Shown in pieces: positions 16,299 through 26,311 of a stretch of DNA of 64,000 nt. Source of the stretch: Parapedobacter pyrenivorans (GTDB lineage Bacteria; Bacteroidota; Bacteroidia; Sphingobacteriales; Sphingobacteriaceae); assembly GCF_014636865.1 (NCBI RefSeq), contig NZ_BMER01000001.1:360718-424717 (forward strand), given 5' to 3'. Positions within the stretch are counted from its first letter, which is position 1; each line of letters begins with the position of its first letter. The notes under the pieces were generated by a model. It did not search any database, had not been told where the DNA came from, and worked only from the letters and a program-made list of their open reading frames with translations. The translations under genes were made by a program, and so were the position numbers.

Positions 16299-18713
16299 GT
16301 GAGAAGACACGTATCTGGTTTGGTTTTATTTGAAAAGGTGCTATTCGCTACATTGGCAATCGTGCTTTTGATCGGGGTAGCCAATGGTCAAACCGGCAGG
16401 TTGTCCGGAACCGTGTTAAGCGAACAGGGACAAGCAATCATCGGAGCTTCGGTAGGTATTGGTGAGACTGCTCCATCACAGATCACCGACCAAGCTGGAA
16501 AATTTTCATTCTCGGGCCTTCGATTAGGCCAGTATACCCTGAGCGTAACCCATGTCGGGTACGCAACATACCACGAAACAGTCCGTTTGGGGCAGCAACC
16601 GACCGATGTAGTGATCCGATTAGTACCGCAATCTACGCTATTGGCCGATGTCACTGTTACGGGTAAAACCGAAACGCAACAGGTACGTGAGCAGGCCATC
16701 CGCGCCGTGGTGGTAGACACCCGCGCAGTTGCCGAACAACCGGCCACCCTGGCCGAGCTGATGAACAGGTCGCCCGGCATCCGGATGCGGCAAAGTGGCG
16801 GATTGGGAAATATGGTCGACGTCTCCATCAACGGGTTCCAGGGCAATTCCGTACAATATTTCCGGGACGGCATTCCGCTTGAATACTTGGGCGGTGGCTA
16901 CGGCATCAATAATGTTCCGATTAATTTACTGGAACGTGTCGAAGTGTATAAAGGAGTCGTTCCGGTCACATTGGGAGGCGATGCACTAGGAGGCGCTGTA
17001 AACCTCGTCACGCAGCAGCACCATGGTACGATGCTCGACGTTTCCTATGAAGTGGCTTCCTTCAACACGCACATCGCCAACGTCTCCACCTATCACAGCA
17101 ATGAAACCGATCGTTGGTTTGTAGGCATGGATGGTTTTTACAACTATTCAGACAATGATTACAAAGCTGACGTGGAGGTGGTCAATGAGAATTCCAATTT
17201 GGTTCCGGTTACCGTTCCGTTGTTCCACAACGGCTATAAGCACTATTTTATCGAAGCCTACGGGGGTATCCGAAACCGGGTATGGGTGGATGAATTGCGC
17301 TTTTCCATCGCGCGATACGCTATCGATCGCCAGTCGCAGCATCCGGCATTGATGACGAATCCGTACGGTGCATTGACCGTCCACAACCAAGGGTGGGTGC
17401 CCAGTATGCGCTACCGCAAAGCAGTTGGCAAAATAGCGCTGGATCAATTTGTCTCCTACAGCGCCATCAACCGGTCGCGCGTGGATACCGTGCGCGGTAC
17501 ATACGATTGGTACGGTGCGTTTACCCCGCGCACCGGCATCGGCGAGAGCCCCCGGCCTTCCTTGTCTAACATTGATTTTGACAACATCATCAGCCGTACG
17601 AATCTCGTTTATAAGATTAATGAGTCGAACAAGCTCGATGCCAACGTGGTATTCAACTACAACAGCCGGGTCGGTGCCGACCCTTATGGCTTGCGCTTTG
17701 CCGGGACGGACACCGACATCCTAAGTAAAACGGCCATTTACGCCAAGACCATCGCTGGCGTCTCCTGGGAATCAAAATGGCTGAATGAGCGGCTGGTTAA
17801 TCAGCTGACGGCAAAATTTTTCCATTTCAAAACGCGGGGTATCGATGGCTTTTTGGCTAACGGCACAGACGTGGACGACTATACCACCTCTACGCATAGC
17901 AATTGGGGGGTTGGCAATGCCCTGAAGTACGCACTCAGCGACCGCCACCTGCTGCGGGCGTCCTTCGAGCTGACCAACCGGCTACCACGTGAAAACGAGC
18001 TCTTTGGCGATAACGATACCCGTGCGCCCAACTTTGCCTTGGAACCGGAACGCAGCCTCAATGTCAATGTAGGCTACCGCTACCAATCGCCCGCATGGTC
18101 CGCTGAGATCGGCGGCTTTTACCGGAAAACCAAAGGCATGATCCTGCTTGTACCTATTCAGCCACCATTCGCGCAGTATCAAAACCTCGACAGTGTACAA
18201 GGATATGGATTGGATATCGACCTCCATTACCGGTTTGGGCAGTTCTTCCAACTGACCGCCAACGCAACGTGGCAAGACAACCGAATGGTTGACATCGGCG
18301 ATGGCTTGCATCAATGGATTGAAGGCACGCGGTTGCGGAATACACCGTATTTTTTTGCGAATGCGGGCATATTGGGCGATTTTGAAAACATCTTATCATC
18401 CAAAGACCGCTTTAAACCCTATGTGCATTGGAATTTCATCCGCGAATTCTACCTCAATCATATTCCTAGGGATGCCGAACCCGACGGGTTCCTCGGACTG
18501 TTCGGCAAGGCCAAGGTGCCTGTCACGAATGTTGTGCCCAACCAGCACCTGCTCAGTGCCGGCTTCACCTACTTCTTGGCCGGACAGCAGGTTTCCATCG
18601 GAGCTGAGGTGAAAAACATAGCCGATAGCAAATTATACGATTATTATAAAATCCAGCGGCCCGGCCGCAGTTTCCATGTAAAAATTAATTACCATTTAAC
18701 AAAAAAACGTTGA
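16299..18713 (+). CDS. TonB-dependent siderophore-type receptor with N-terminal carboxypeptidase-regulatory-like domain
   Basis: An 804-residue protein starting at GTG, with a signal peptide ending VANGQ, a CarboxypepD_reg-like domain (about 33-110: GRLSGTVLSEQGQAIIGASV), a plug (about 130-235: RSPGIRMRQSGGLGNMVDVSINGFQGN, LLERVEVYKGVVPVTLGGDALGGAVNLVT) and a 22-strand-type barrel ending in HVKINYHLTKKR. It starts a nine-gene run with an esterase and a FecBCE-type importer, so a ferric siderophore or haem-like substrate is likely. The plug motif and partner set fit FepA/CirA-like receptors, but the exact ligand cannot be told. Confidence 0.92.
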   Translation: MRRHVSGLVLFEKVLFATLAIVLLIGVANGQTGRLSGTVLSEQGQAIIGASVGIGETAPSQITDQAGKFSFSGLRLGQYTLSVTHVGYATYHETVRLGQQPTDVVIRLVPQSTLLADVTVTGKTETQQVREQAIRAVVVDTRAVAEQPATLAELMNRSPGIRMRQSGGLGNMVDVSINGFQGNSVQYFRDGIPLEYLGGGYGINNVPINLLERVEVYKGVVPVTLGGDALGGAVNLVTQQHHGTMLDVSYEVASFNTHIANVSTYHSNETDRWFVGMDGFYNYSDNDYKADVEVVNENSNLVPVTVPLFHNGYKHYFIEAYGGIRNRVWVDELRFSIARYAIDRQSQHPALMTNPYGALTVHNQGWVPSMRYRKAVGKIALDQFVSYSAINRSRVDTVRGTYDWYGAFTPRTGIGESPRPSLSNIDFDNIISRTNLVYKINESNKLDANVVFNYNSRVGADPYGLRFAGTDTDILSKTAIYAKTIAGVSWESKWLNERLVNQLTAKFFHFKTRGIDGFLANGTDVDDYTTSTHSNWGVGNALKYALSDRHLLRASFELTNRLPRENELFGDNDTRAPNFALEPERSLNVNVGYRYQSPAWSAEIGGFYRKTKGMILLVPIQPPFAQYQNLDSVQGYGLDIDLHYRFGQFFQLTANATWQDNRMVDIGDGLHQWIEGTRLRNTPYFFANAGILGDFENILSSKDRFKPYVHWNFIREFYLNHIPRDAEPDGFLGLFGKAKVPVTNVVPNQHLLSAGFTYFLAGQQVSIGAEVKNIADSKLYDYYKIQRPGRSFHVKINYHLTKKR

Positions 18714-18717
18714 CGAA

Positions 18718-20001
18718 ATGAAAAAGCAATTTTCTTATGCTGTAATAGCATTGATTGCCGCAGGCACCCTATTTACAGCCTGTACAAAGGACGACCCCAG
18801 CCCGAGCCAAGACAGTGAGACCAAATATGTGCTGATCACATTAGCCGACCGCGTAAGCGGCAACAAAGCCGGCTTCATAAGCGCCTTTGACGAGATGCCG
18901 ACCGGAACGGTTTCCAATGCTTCGGCAGGGTCACTGGAAGGCCAGGGTATGGGCGGTTGGCGCACGTACGGCAACCATATCTACAAGATGTTCCGTACTT
19001 CGGATTACGCTACGGGCATCGAGAAAATCAACGTCACGGCGGACGGTACGGTAACCGCAGGGCAATTCATTAGCTCCAAGGACCAAGCGGCGGCGGCGAA
19101 GTATTTCGGTACCGGTAACTTTGTCATCAAAGACGAGAATACGGGGTATTACTGGGATGCCGCGGAACCTACGAAAATACAGAAATTCAACCCCGCGTCG
19201 ATGACCGCAAACCTTGGGTCAATCGACCTCACAAATGCAATAAACGAGCGCGGTGCTGACGAAGATGGCATCAAATTCCGTTCCGCAGGCCAGAAGTTCC
19301 TCGCCATCAAAGGCAATAAGCTTTACGCCAACCTGACCTACGCCAAGCAAGATGCCAGCCAGATTGGATTCTTTGACGATTTCTTTCCGGATGTGTACAT
19401 CGCGGTCATCGACCTATCCAGTGAAACATACGAAAAAACCATTTCCATCAAGAATACCGGCAGCATTGCCTACATCAACGAAAACCACATGTATGATTTC
19501 GACGACAATGACGACCTCTATATCGTCTGCCAAGGTCGGACGGCCATCGGTGGGCAATCGAAAATTGCACGGATCAAAGCGAATGAAACCGACATCGATG
19601 CGACCTGGGAGTTGGACTTTGCCGATGACTTTACCACTGACTACAACGGCAAATTTGTGGGCGTATTCGCGAAAGGCGGTAAACTGATTTTGACGGTAAA
19701 CACAGAGCCATTGACCGGCGGCCCGACTGGCAACATCAATTCCGCAGATATCTGGAAATTCTACTCCGTGGATATCGCCACCAAAGACTTCACTGAAATC
19801 ACAGGTGTTCCCGTTGGTACCAACCCCGGTGCGGCCATGGCCGTCGTCGAAGTAGATGGGAAAACCCTATTACGTGGATCGACTGTCAGTGGCGATAACG
19901 GGTATTACGAATATAATCCGGCCAATCATGCGGCAACGTTACTTTTCAATGTCAACGTCGGCGGTGCCGTATCCGGATTCCATAAAATAACTGTCCAATA
20001 A
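18718..20001 (+). CDS. DUF4374 lipoprotein
   Basis: A 427-residue lipoprotein (signal ends LFTAC). The body has beta-propeller-like repeats (YVLITLADRVSGNKAGFISAF, MYDFDDNDDLYIVCQG, and a final NPANHAATLLFNVNVGGAVSGFHKI) that match DUF4374. Such proteins are found beside TonB receptors for iron complexes in Bacteroidota. Its role is unproven; a surface partner of the receptor is the likely function. It begins 4 bases after the receptor stop and overlaps the next start by one base (TAATG). Confidence 0.85.
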   Translation: MKKQFSYAVIALIAAGTLFTACTKDDPSPSQDSETKYVLITLADRVSGNKAGFISAFDEMPTGTVSNASAGSLEGQGMGGWRTYGNHIYKMFRTSDYATGIEKINVTADGTVTAGQFISSKDQAAAAKYFGTGNFVIKDENTGYYWDAAEPTKIQKFNPASMTANLGSIDLTNAINERGADEDGIKFRSAGQKFLAIKGNKLYANLTYAKQDASQIGFFDDFFPDVYIAVIDLSSETYEKTISIKNTGSIAYINENHMYDFDDNDDLYIVCQGRTAIGGQSKIARIKANETDIDATWELDFADDFTTDYNGKFVGVFAKGGKLILTVNTEPLTGGPTGNINSADIWKFYSVDIATKDFTEITGVPVGTNPGAAMAVVEVDGKTLLRGSTVSGDNGYYEYNPANHAATLLFNVNVGGAVSGFHKITVQ

Positions 20002-21203
20002 TGCGGATAGGCAGGTTACAGCTGTTTGGTTTACTCATGGGATGTGCCGGGCCTTACTTCAGTACGGCCCAGCACACACTCTCCGTGCGGGTAACGGAGC
20101 TGCCAACCGCGCACGCCGGCGAAACCATCTACATCACCGGCAATTTCAATCGCTGGAATCCAGCACAGGAGCAAATGATGCTCGTAAAACAAGCGGATGG
20201 TTCATATGGCATCAGCGTATTACTGAAGGATGTGCCCAGCGATCGCTTGGAGTTCAAGTTTACCCGTGGCAATTGGCAGTCTTCCGAATGTACGGCCCAA
20301 GGTCGGCTGGTCGGGCCACGGTTGGCTACACTCGACCGGGACACGACCATCACCTGCCAAATCGAAGGCTGGCGCGATGACTTTCCCGCCTCCACCGCTT
20401 CATCCAACGTACACCTGCTCGATTCCGCTTTCTACATCCCGCAATTGGATAGGTACCGGAAAATCTGGATCTATCTGCCGGAAAACTACCAGACATCGAA
20501 CGAAAGGTACCCCGTGTTATATATGCAAGACGGACAGCACCTGTTTGACGAAGCAACCTCACAGGGGCGAATCGGCCCCATTGAGTGGGGGGTGGATGAA
20601 GTCATCGATACCGCTAGCGAAAAATGCATCGTAGTAGCCATCAATCACCAAACGGACTACAAAGACCGTTTGCCGGAATATTATTTCCGAACCAACGAAG
20701 ACTACAAGACGGTGGAAGGTCCCCAATACATAGACTTTATCGTAAAGACGCTCAAACCCCATATCGACAGCCAATACCGCACGCTACCAGACCAAACCCA
20801 TACCGGCTTGGCAGGCAGTTCAATGGGTGGGCTCATCACATTCTACGGTGGATTGGCTTATCCCGATGTCTTTGGTACGATTGGCGTCTTTTCTCCTTCT
20901 ATTTGGCTGGACCATGGCAACATCGAACACGAATTAACTACACGAACAAATAGAACAAACATCCATAGGCAACGGTACTACTTCTATGCTGGCATGAACG
21001 AGAACCGCCTCAAACCCGACAGTACGTTCGTACACATGTACGACGACGTACAACGCGCCATCGGTCTGCTCAAAAAGGCTGCCGACCCCGAAATCAAATT
21101 ATCGGCACGCGAGGACGGCAGGCACGGCGCCCTCTATTGGCGCGAGGCATTCCCGGCTTTTTACCAATGGTTCATAGCAGGTACCAAAAAGGCTATTTAT
21201 TAA
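20001..21203 (+). CDS. Enterochelin-esterase-like alpha/beta hydrolase with N-terminal starch-binding-like domain
   Basis: A 400-residue secreted protein. After a signal peptide comes a domain of about 110 residues resembling CBM20/48-like folds (YITGNFNRWNPAQEQM), as in Fes/IroE-type esterases. The PF00756 esterase domain follows: RKIWIYLPENYQTSNERYPVLYMQDGQHLFD, the nucleophile motif GLAGSSMGG, and a late His in DGRHGALYW. In this operon the natural role is hydrolysis of an imported ester siderophore such as an enterobactin-like triscatecholate to release iron. That substrate is inferred from the neighbours. Confidence 0.82.
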   Translation: MRIGRLQLFGLLMGCAGPYFSTAQHTLSVRVTELPTAHAGETIYITGNFNRWNPAQEQMMLVKQADGSYGISVLLKDVPSDRLEFKFTRGNWQSSECTAQGRLVGPRLATLDRDTTITCQIEGWRDDFPASTASSNVHLLDSAFYIPQLDRYRKIWIYLPENYQTSNERYPVLYMQDGQHLFDEATSQGRIGPIEWGVDEVIDTASEKCIVVAINHQTDYKDRLPEYYFRTNEDYKTVEGPQYIDFIVKTLKPHIDSQYRTLPDQTHTGLAGSSMGGLITFYGGLAYPDVFGTIGVFSPSIWLDHGNIEHELTTRTNRTNIHRQRYYFYAGMNENRLKPDSTFVHMYDDVQRAIGLLKKAADPEIKLSAREDGRHGALYWREAFPAFYQWFIAGTKKAIY

Positions 21204-21207
21204 TCAG

Positions 21208-22281
21208 ATGTTTAACTTTAAATCAATTTGTATGTACATTAAATCTAATAATTCGCTCATCAAAGCAGGAACGTTGGCAGTTCTCCTCGCTTCGGCCGCT
21301 GGATTAACACATGGCCAAACACTTGCTACGTCGGCCAAGGTAGGCCAAGGTCTGTACGAGATTGTAGTAGATCATAAGGATGGCGCGGTTTACGTAGCCT
21401 CCGTTGGTCAGCAGGGCAATCCCGGCCCTTACATCTATAAGTTGGATCCGAAGACGCTCGCCGCTACCGACAGCATCGCTTTAGGCGAAATCGCCGGTTT
21501 CGGATTGGGTATCAACCAGAAGACGCGGACATTATACACTTCCAACACCCGTGGAAATTCCGTGCACGCCGTTGACATCAAAACGGGGAAAGTACTGGCT
21601 ACCATCAGCAACGGTGCAGCAAGCAGCCATACCCGCGAAATCGTGGTGGATGAAAAAACCAATACGGTTTATGTATCGGACGTGGGCGATCCCAGCACCG
21701 TATGGGTCATCGATGGAAAAACCAACCAGTACCTGTATTCATTGGAAGGTGCCGGTAAAACAGCAACTGGGTTAGCGATCGACAGCGACAAAGGGTTGCT
21801 CTATGTAACGGCCATGGGCGACGATGAAGTGCTGGTCTACAACACGGCGACCCGCGAAAAGGTGAAATCATTCCCCTCGGGCTCGGAAAGCCCCATTAAC
21901 ATCGCGTTTGACAAAAAGGGTGATCGGCTATTCGTCACCGACTCGAAAAACAGCGTGCTGACCGTATTGAACGCCTCATCAGGTGAGCTACTGAAAAAAA
22001 TCGACGTGGGAGAAAACCCGATTGGCGTAAACTTCGATGGCAAACGGAATCGCATATATACGGCCAACCGGCAAGGCAAGTCACTTTCCGTTATTGATGG
22101 CGATACGTATCAGGTCATCAAACATATCCCTACCGATGGCTTGTCCAATACCGTAGCCGTGAATCCGAAGACAGGCGGTGCCTATGTCACCAACAAACAA
22201 GTGGGAACACGCGTACGCGAAGGGCAAACGCCCCCAACTCCCCTACCGAATGGCGATACCGTAAGTTTAATCACTCCTTAG
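21208..22281 (+). CDS. YncE-like seven-bladed beta-propeller protein, copy 1
   Basis: A 357-residue secreted protein (signal ends LTHGQ; a second possible start is the ATG at 21232). It carries repeated 40-residue blades of YncE type: KVGQGLYEIVVDHKDGAVYVASVG, TRTLYTSNTRGNSVHAVDIKTGKVL, NTVYVSDVGDPSTVWVIDGKT and RNRIYTANRQGKSLSVIDGDT. In Escherichia coli, yncE is iron-regulated and lies beside the TonB receptor gene yncD, so placement in this uptake operon fits. It is a close paralogue of the next gene. A ligand-binding or receptor-helping role is inferred. Confidence 0.88.
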   Translation: MFNFKSICMYIKSNNSLIKAGTLAVLLASAAGLTHGQTLATSAKVGQGLYEIVVDHKDGAVYVASVGQQGNPGPYIYKLDPKTLAATDSIALGEIAGFGLGINQKTRTLYTSNTRGNSVHAVDIKTGKVLATISNGAASSHTREIVVDEKTNTVYVSDVGDPSTVWVIDGKTNQYLYSLEGAGKTATGLAIDSDKGLLYVTAMGDDEVLVYNTATREKVKSFPSGSESPINIAFDKKGDRLFVTDSKNSVLTVLNASSGELLKKIDVGENPIGVNFDGKRNRIYTANRQGKSLSVIDGDTYQVIKHIPTDGLSNTVAVNPKTGGAYVTNKQVGTRVREGQTPPTPLPNGDTVSLITP

Positions 22282-22294
22282 TTAGCAATCATCC

Positions 22295-23344
22295 ATGAAT
22301 ACACAGATCAATTTCAGTTTCGGGGCGCTTGCCTTGGTAAGTATCGCCCTCAATAGCCTGACCCCCATCGACGGAATGGCCCAAACGCTGGTGAAAACCG
22401 AAAAAATCGGCGTCAACTCCAATGTCTACCAGCCGGTGTACAACCCGAAAGATGGATTCGTCTATGTTTCCGGTGCTGCCGAACAGGGTAACACGGGCAA
22501 GGTCTACAAGGTCGACTCCAAGACGCTTAAAACCGTCGATAGCATCGCCGTACCCGAATCGGCACCAATGGGGCTTGGCATCAGCATCAATACGCAGACG
22601 CTGTATACAACCAACAGCCGCTCGGGTATCGTGACGGCCATCGATCTGGCAACGGGTAAGCAGACGCATATCAAGGCCGATGCCGATGGCCGCGCTCCCC
22701 GCGAAATTCGTGTGGACGAAAGCCGTGATTTGGTGTATGCCAGCAGCGTGCGCGGTGGTGGCCTATGGGTCATCGATGCCAAAACGAATACGTTCCTGAA
22801 ATTCTATGGCGACCTCGGCGGAGCCATCACCGGCCACTACGTCGATGAGCAAAACAACATCATCTACGCAACCGCCATGCGCGATAACGAAGTGGTGGTT
22901 GTCGACGGTGCCACGGGCAACGTCCTAAAAAAATTCGCCGCACACGGCGAGCGTCCCACCAATGTTCACCACGATGCCGCGGGTAACCGCCTTTTCGTAG
23001 CCAACCAAACTACGGAAAACATCACCGTGCTGGATGCGGAAACCGGCCAGCTCATCAAGGCAATTCCCACGGGGAAAGGCGCGCTGGGCGTAAACCACGA
23101 TCCGAAGCGTGGCCGGATCTACGTAGCGAATCGCCATGGCCGGACCGTTTCGATAATCGACGATCAGTCGCTGGAAGTCATCAAAACGTTTGACATGGGC
23201 GCATTGCCGAATACCGTAGCGATTGACCACGCAACCGGCGACGTATTCGTGACCAACAAGCAGGCGGTAAGCGAACGGGGCGAAAACGCCCCCGAACCGG
23301 TGCCAGCACCCTATGCAGACTCCATCAGCTTGATAAAGCCTTAA
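22295..23344 (+). CDS. YncE-like seven-bladed beta-propeller protein, copy 2
   Basis: A 349-residue secreted propeller that follows copy 1 after 13 bases and matches it blade for blade: YNPKDGFVYVSGAAEQGNTGKVYKVD, QTLYTTNSRSGIVTAIDLATGKQT, RDLVYASSVRGGGLWVIDAKTN, GRIYVANRHGRTVSIIDD. Both end with a similar VTNKQ...PEP-DSISLI(K/T)P tail. The two genes are a tandem duplication, diverged but complete. The signal peptide runs to about GMAQ. The function is not established. Confidence 0.88.
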   Translation: MNTQINFSFGALALVSIALNSLTPIDGMAQTLVKTEKIGVNSNVYQPVYNPKDGFVYVSGAAEQGNTGKVYKVDSKTLKTVDSIAVPESAPMGLGISINTQTLYTTNSRSGIVTAIDLATGKQTHIKADADGRAPREIRVDESRDLVYASSVRGGGLWVIDAKTNTFLKFYGDLGGAITGHYVDEQNNIIYATAMRDNEVVVVDGATGNVLKKFAAHGERPTNVHHDAAGNRLFVANQTTENITVLDAETGQLIKAIPTGKGALGVNHDPKRGRIYVANRHGRTVSIIDDQSLEVIKTFDMGALPNTVAIDHATGDVFVTNKQAVSERGENAPEPVPAPYADSISLIKP

Positions 23345-23348
23345 CGAT

Positions 23349-24464
23349 ATGAAAACCCAGCAGATCATTATCTCTAAAGCAGTGGCCGTCCTCGTGGCGG
23401 TCGCCTGCTTTTTTCAACTACAAGCCCAACCGATAACCGTTACGGACGTGGTGGGTCGCGAAGTGACGATCCCCAAACCTGCCAAACGCGTTATACTGGG
23501 CGAAGGAAGGCAGCTGATCACACTGAGTCTATTGGTGGAGGACCCCACGGCGATCATTGCCGGTTGGACCGGCGATTTTGCCAGGTCCGGCGGGTTGCTT
23601 TTTGAAGAATACCGCAACCGGTTCCCGGCGCTCGACAAACTGCCCCTCATCGGAACATCCGGAAAGGAAACCGTATCGACGGAACAGATCATCGCCTTAA
23701 AGCCAGATCTCGCCATCTTCGGCGCCGGTTCGCATGGTCCTGACGCAAAGTCTGCCGATGTCATCCGTGCGCTGGAAGCTGCCGGCATACCCATCGTGTT
23801 TATAGACTTCCGTCTGCATCCATTCAAAAATACCGTGCCGAGTATGGAAGTGCTGGGCAAGGTGCTGGGCAAGGAAAAACGAGCGGCTGATTTTATCGCG
23901 TTTTATAATCGCCGCATCAACCACATCCGGAGTACCTTGGCTAGACAACCAACCCTCAAACGACCCAAAGTCTACATGGAGATGATCCGTGGTGCAGTGC
24001 CGCCCGGATCACCGGGCAAAGGTAACCTCGGCGAATTCATCGAGTTTGTAGGAGGCAATAACATCGGTACAGTGCTACCCGGCGAAGTGGGTACACTCAA
24101 CATGGAATATGTGATCAGCGAACAGCCCGATGTGTACATCGCCACCGGCATCGCCAAACCGGGCGAAGAGGGGTTGGTAATCGGCCAAGATATCTACACG
24201 TACCAAACACAACAGAGTTTGGCTGCACTGGCTGCCCGCCCGGTGGTCAGCCCGCTGAACGCGATCAAGCAGGGACGGGTTTATGGCATGTGGCACCTCT
24301 TTTATGACTCGCCGCTGAACATCGCCGCCGTGGAAGCCATTGCCAAATGGACACACCCCGAACTATTCGGTAAGCTACAGCCGCACGGTGTACTCAAAGA
24401 AATAAACGACCGGTTTTTGGCTGTCCCATTAAAAGGTGTTTACTTTGCGGAACTAGAAAAATAG
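23349..24464 (+). CDS. FecB/BtuF-type ABC transporter substrate-binding protein
   Basis: A 371-residue protein with a signal peptide ending LQAQ and the periplasmic siderophore/B12-binding fold (PITVTDVVGREVTIPKPAKRVILGEGRQLITLS at the start, ALKPDLAIFGAGSHG, and a final WTHPELF). It captures the iron complex delivered by the TonB receptor and hands it to the permease encoded 10 bases downstream. The tight gene order receptor-esterase-propellers-FecB-FecC-FecE supports the assignment. Confidence 0.93.
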   Translation: MKTQQIIISKAVAVLVAVACFFQLQAQPITVTDVVGREVTIPKPAKRVILGEGRQLITLSLLVEDPTAIIAGWTGDFARSGGLLFEEYRNRFPALDKLPLIGTSGKETVSTEQIIALKPDLAIFGAGSHGPDAKSADVIRALEAAGIPIVFIDFRLHPFKNTVPSMEVLGKVLGKEKRAADFIAFYNRRINHIRSTLARQPTLKRPKVYMEMIRGAVPPGSPGKGNLGEFIEFVGGNNIGTVLPGEVGTLNMEYVISEQPDVYIATGIAKPGEEGLVIGQDIYTYQTQQSLAALAARPVVSPLNAIKQGRVYGMWHLFYDSPLNIAAVEAIAKWTHPELFGKLQPHGVLKEINDRFLAVPLKGVYFAELEK

Positions 24465-24474
24465 GAAATACGAA

Positions 24475-25521
24475 TTGACACCAGACACCGCAACAATAGC
24501 AAAAGGATACCGACAGCAATTTACCAGGCGCATTGTATTGCTCTGCATCCTGGGGATAGCGATGTTGGTATCCTTTTTTGTTGATATGGCCGTAGGGCCT
24601 TCCATGCTCGACTTTAGCCAGGTCATCAAGGCTGTGTTTTCGCCAGACGCCGTGGAGCTTTCTGAGCGGGTCATCGTCTGGGAGGTGCGTATGCCCTATG
24701 CCATCATGGCGCTGCTCGTCGGCGCATGCTTATCGCTGGCAGGATGCGAAATGCAGACCGTCATGAACAACGCCATGGCCAGCCCCTTTACACTGGGGGT
24801 CTCCGCGGCAGCATCGTTCGGCGCTGCCCTAGCCATGGTGATCGGGCTGAGTCTCCCGGGAGTGGGAGGCGACTGGATGGTGGTGGTCAACGCGTTTATC
24901 TTTGCATTCGGTGCGACGCTTCTTCTTCAATTGTTGTCGTCGCTCCGGGGCTCCGGACCCGAGGGGTTGGTTTTATTTGGCATTGCACTCGTGTTTCTCT
25001 TTAACGCCTTCACCGGAATCATGCAGTACATCGCAACAGTGGAGGCTTTGCAGCAATTCGTTTTCTGGACATTGGGGTCGCTTTCGAAAGCGAACTGGGA
25101 TAACATCCCACTCCTCTTTGCTTTGTTCCTGGTCATCGTTCCCCTTTCAATGGGGTCAGCCTGGCAGCTTACCGCGTTAAGACTGGGCGAAGAGAGCGCA
25201 CGGAGCTTCGGAGTGAATGTACGGAGGCTCCGCTTCTTCTCCCTACTCCGGATCAGCTTACTTACGGCCGGAGCTGTCGCGTTCGCTGGCATTATCGGCT
25301 TTATCGGTTTGGTAGGGCCACACATCGCCAAATTATTGATCGGCGAAGACCATCGTTTTTCCCTGCCTGCCAGCATCTTATCCGGCGCACTCATCATGTC
25401 GCTGGCTTCCATCCTCAGCAAGTCGGTGGTAACGGGTACAATTGTACCGGTAGGCATCGTTACCTCGCTCATCGGCGTACCCGTATTTGTTGCACTAATC
25501 CTTCACAAACGGAAACGATAG
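24475..25521 (+). CDS. FecCD-type iron-siderophore ABC transporter permease
   Basis: A 348-residue polytopic protein with about ten helices. VWEVRMPYAIMALLVGACLSLAGCEMQTVMNNAMASPFTLGVSAAASFGA is near the start and GIIGFIGLVGPHIAKLLIGEDHR near the end, the FecCD family signature that contacts the ATPase. The start is TTG, supported by ATAGGA nine bases upstream. It lies 6 bases before the ATPase gene. Confidence 0.94.
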   Translation: MTPDTATIAKGYRQQFTRRIVLLCILGIAMLVSFFVDMAVGPSMLDFSQVIKAVFSPDAVELSERVIVWEVRMPYAIMALLVGACLSLAGCEMQTVMNNAMASPFTLGVSAAASFGAALAMVIGLSLPGVGGDWMVVVNAFIFAFGATLLLQLLSSLRGSGPEGLVLFGIALVFLFNAFTGIMQYIATVEALQQFVFWTLGSLSKANWDNIPLLFALFLVIVPLSMGSAWQLTALRLGEESARSFGVNVRRLRFFSLLRISLLTAGAVAFAGIIGFIGLVGPHIAKLLIGEDHRFSLPASILSGALIMSLASILSKSVVTGTIVPVGIVTSLIGVPVFVALILHKRKR

Positions 25522-25527
25522 TACAGC

Positions 25528-26307
25528 ATGGCTAACCTCCATATCAACGATATACAGGTCGGATATCCCGGTAAAAAGGTGATCCACGGGCTCACCCTGC
25601 CGCCATTAGCAATCGGGGAGGTTACCGTACTTGCCGGTCCTAACGGCGCGGGCAAATCTACCCTGCTCCGTGCAATCGCGGGTCTGCTCCGCATGACGGG
25701 ATCCATCCGATTTGACGAACAGGAGCTCTCGTCATTTTCCATCCAGAAGCGGGCCGGGTATGTCAGTTTCATGCCGCAGGCCGTACCTACCGATATTAAC
25801 CTTTCGGTCATCGAGGCCATCATCAGTGCGTTAAAAGCTTCCCCACTGGATGCCGTAAGTGACGATAACCTCACGCTGCACCATCGTGCCATCGCGGTGC
25901 TCGAACGCATCGGGATCGCTCACCTGGCACTGGAACCCCTCAACCAGCTCTCGGGCGGTCAACGACAGCTGGCCAGCTTAGCCCGTACCGTGGTGCGGGA
26001 ACCCAAAATATTATTACTGGATGAACCGACCAGTGCTTTGGACCTCAGGCATCAACTCAAGGTAATGCGCCTTGCACGTTCGTTTGCCGCCGACGGCCGG
26101 ATCGTCATCATGGTCTTACACGATCTGAATCTCGCTTTGCGGTGGGCCGATCGGGTGATTGTCATGGATCAGGGAGCCGTTGCCAGCCAGGGGCACCCCA
26201 CAGAAGCCATTACGCCCACTGTCATTGAGCAGGTTTATGGCGTGCGTATACGTGTAGAAAACTGCAGCCGCGGACTGCCTAACCTTATTGTGGACCGAGA
26301 AATTTAG
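25528..26307 (+). CDS. FecE/FepC-type iron-siderophore ABC transporter ATPase
   Basis: A 259-residue ABC ATPase with Walker A GPNGAGKSTLL, signature LSGGQRQLA, Walker B ILLLDEPTSALD and switch His in MVLHDLNLALRWADR, the last also typical of FepC-type proteins. It energises import through the adjacent permease. The end overlaps nothing; the DUF2218 gene starts 4 bases later. Confidence 0.95.
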   Translation: MANLHINDIQVGYPGKKVIHGLTLPPLAIGEVTVLAGPNGAGKSTLLRAIAGLLRMTGSIRFDEQELSSFSIQKRAGYVSFMPQAVPTDINLSVIEAIISALKASPLDAVSDDNLTLHHRAIAVLERIGIAHLALEPLNQLSGGQRQLASLARTVVREPKILLLDEPTSALDLRHQLKVMRLARSFAADGRIVIMVLHDLNLALRWADRVIVMDQGAVASQGHPTEAITPTVIEQVYGVRIRVENCSRGLPNLIVDREI

Positions 26308-26311
26308 CATC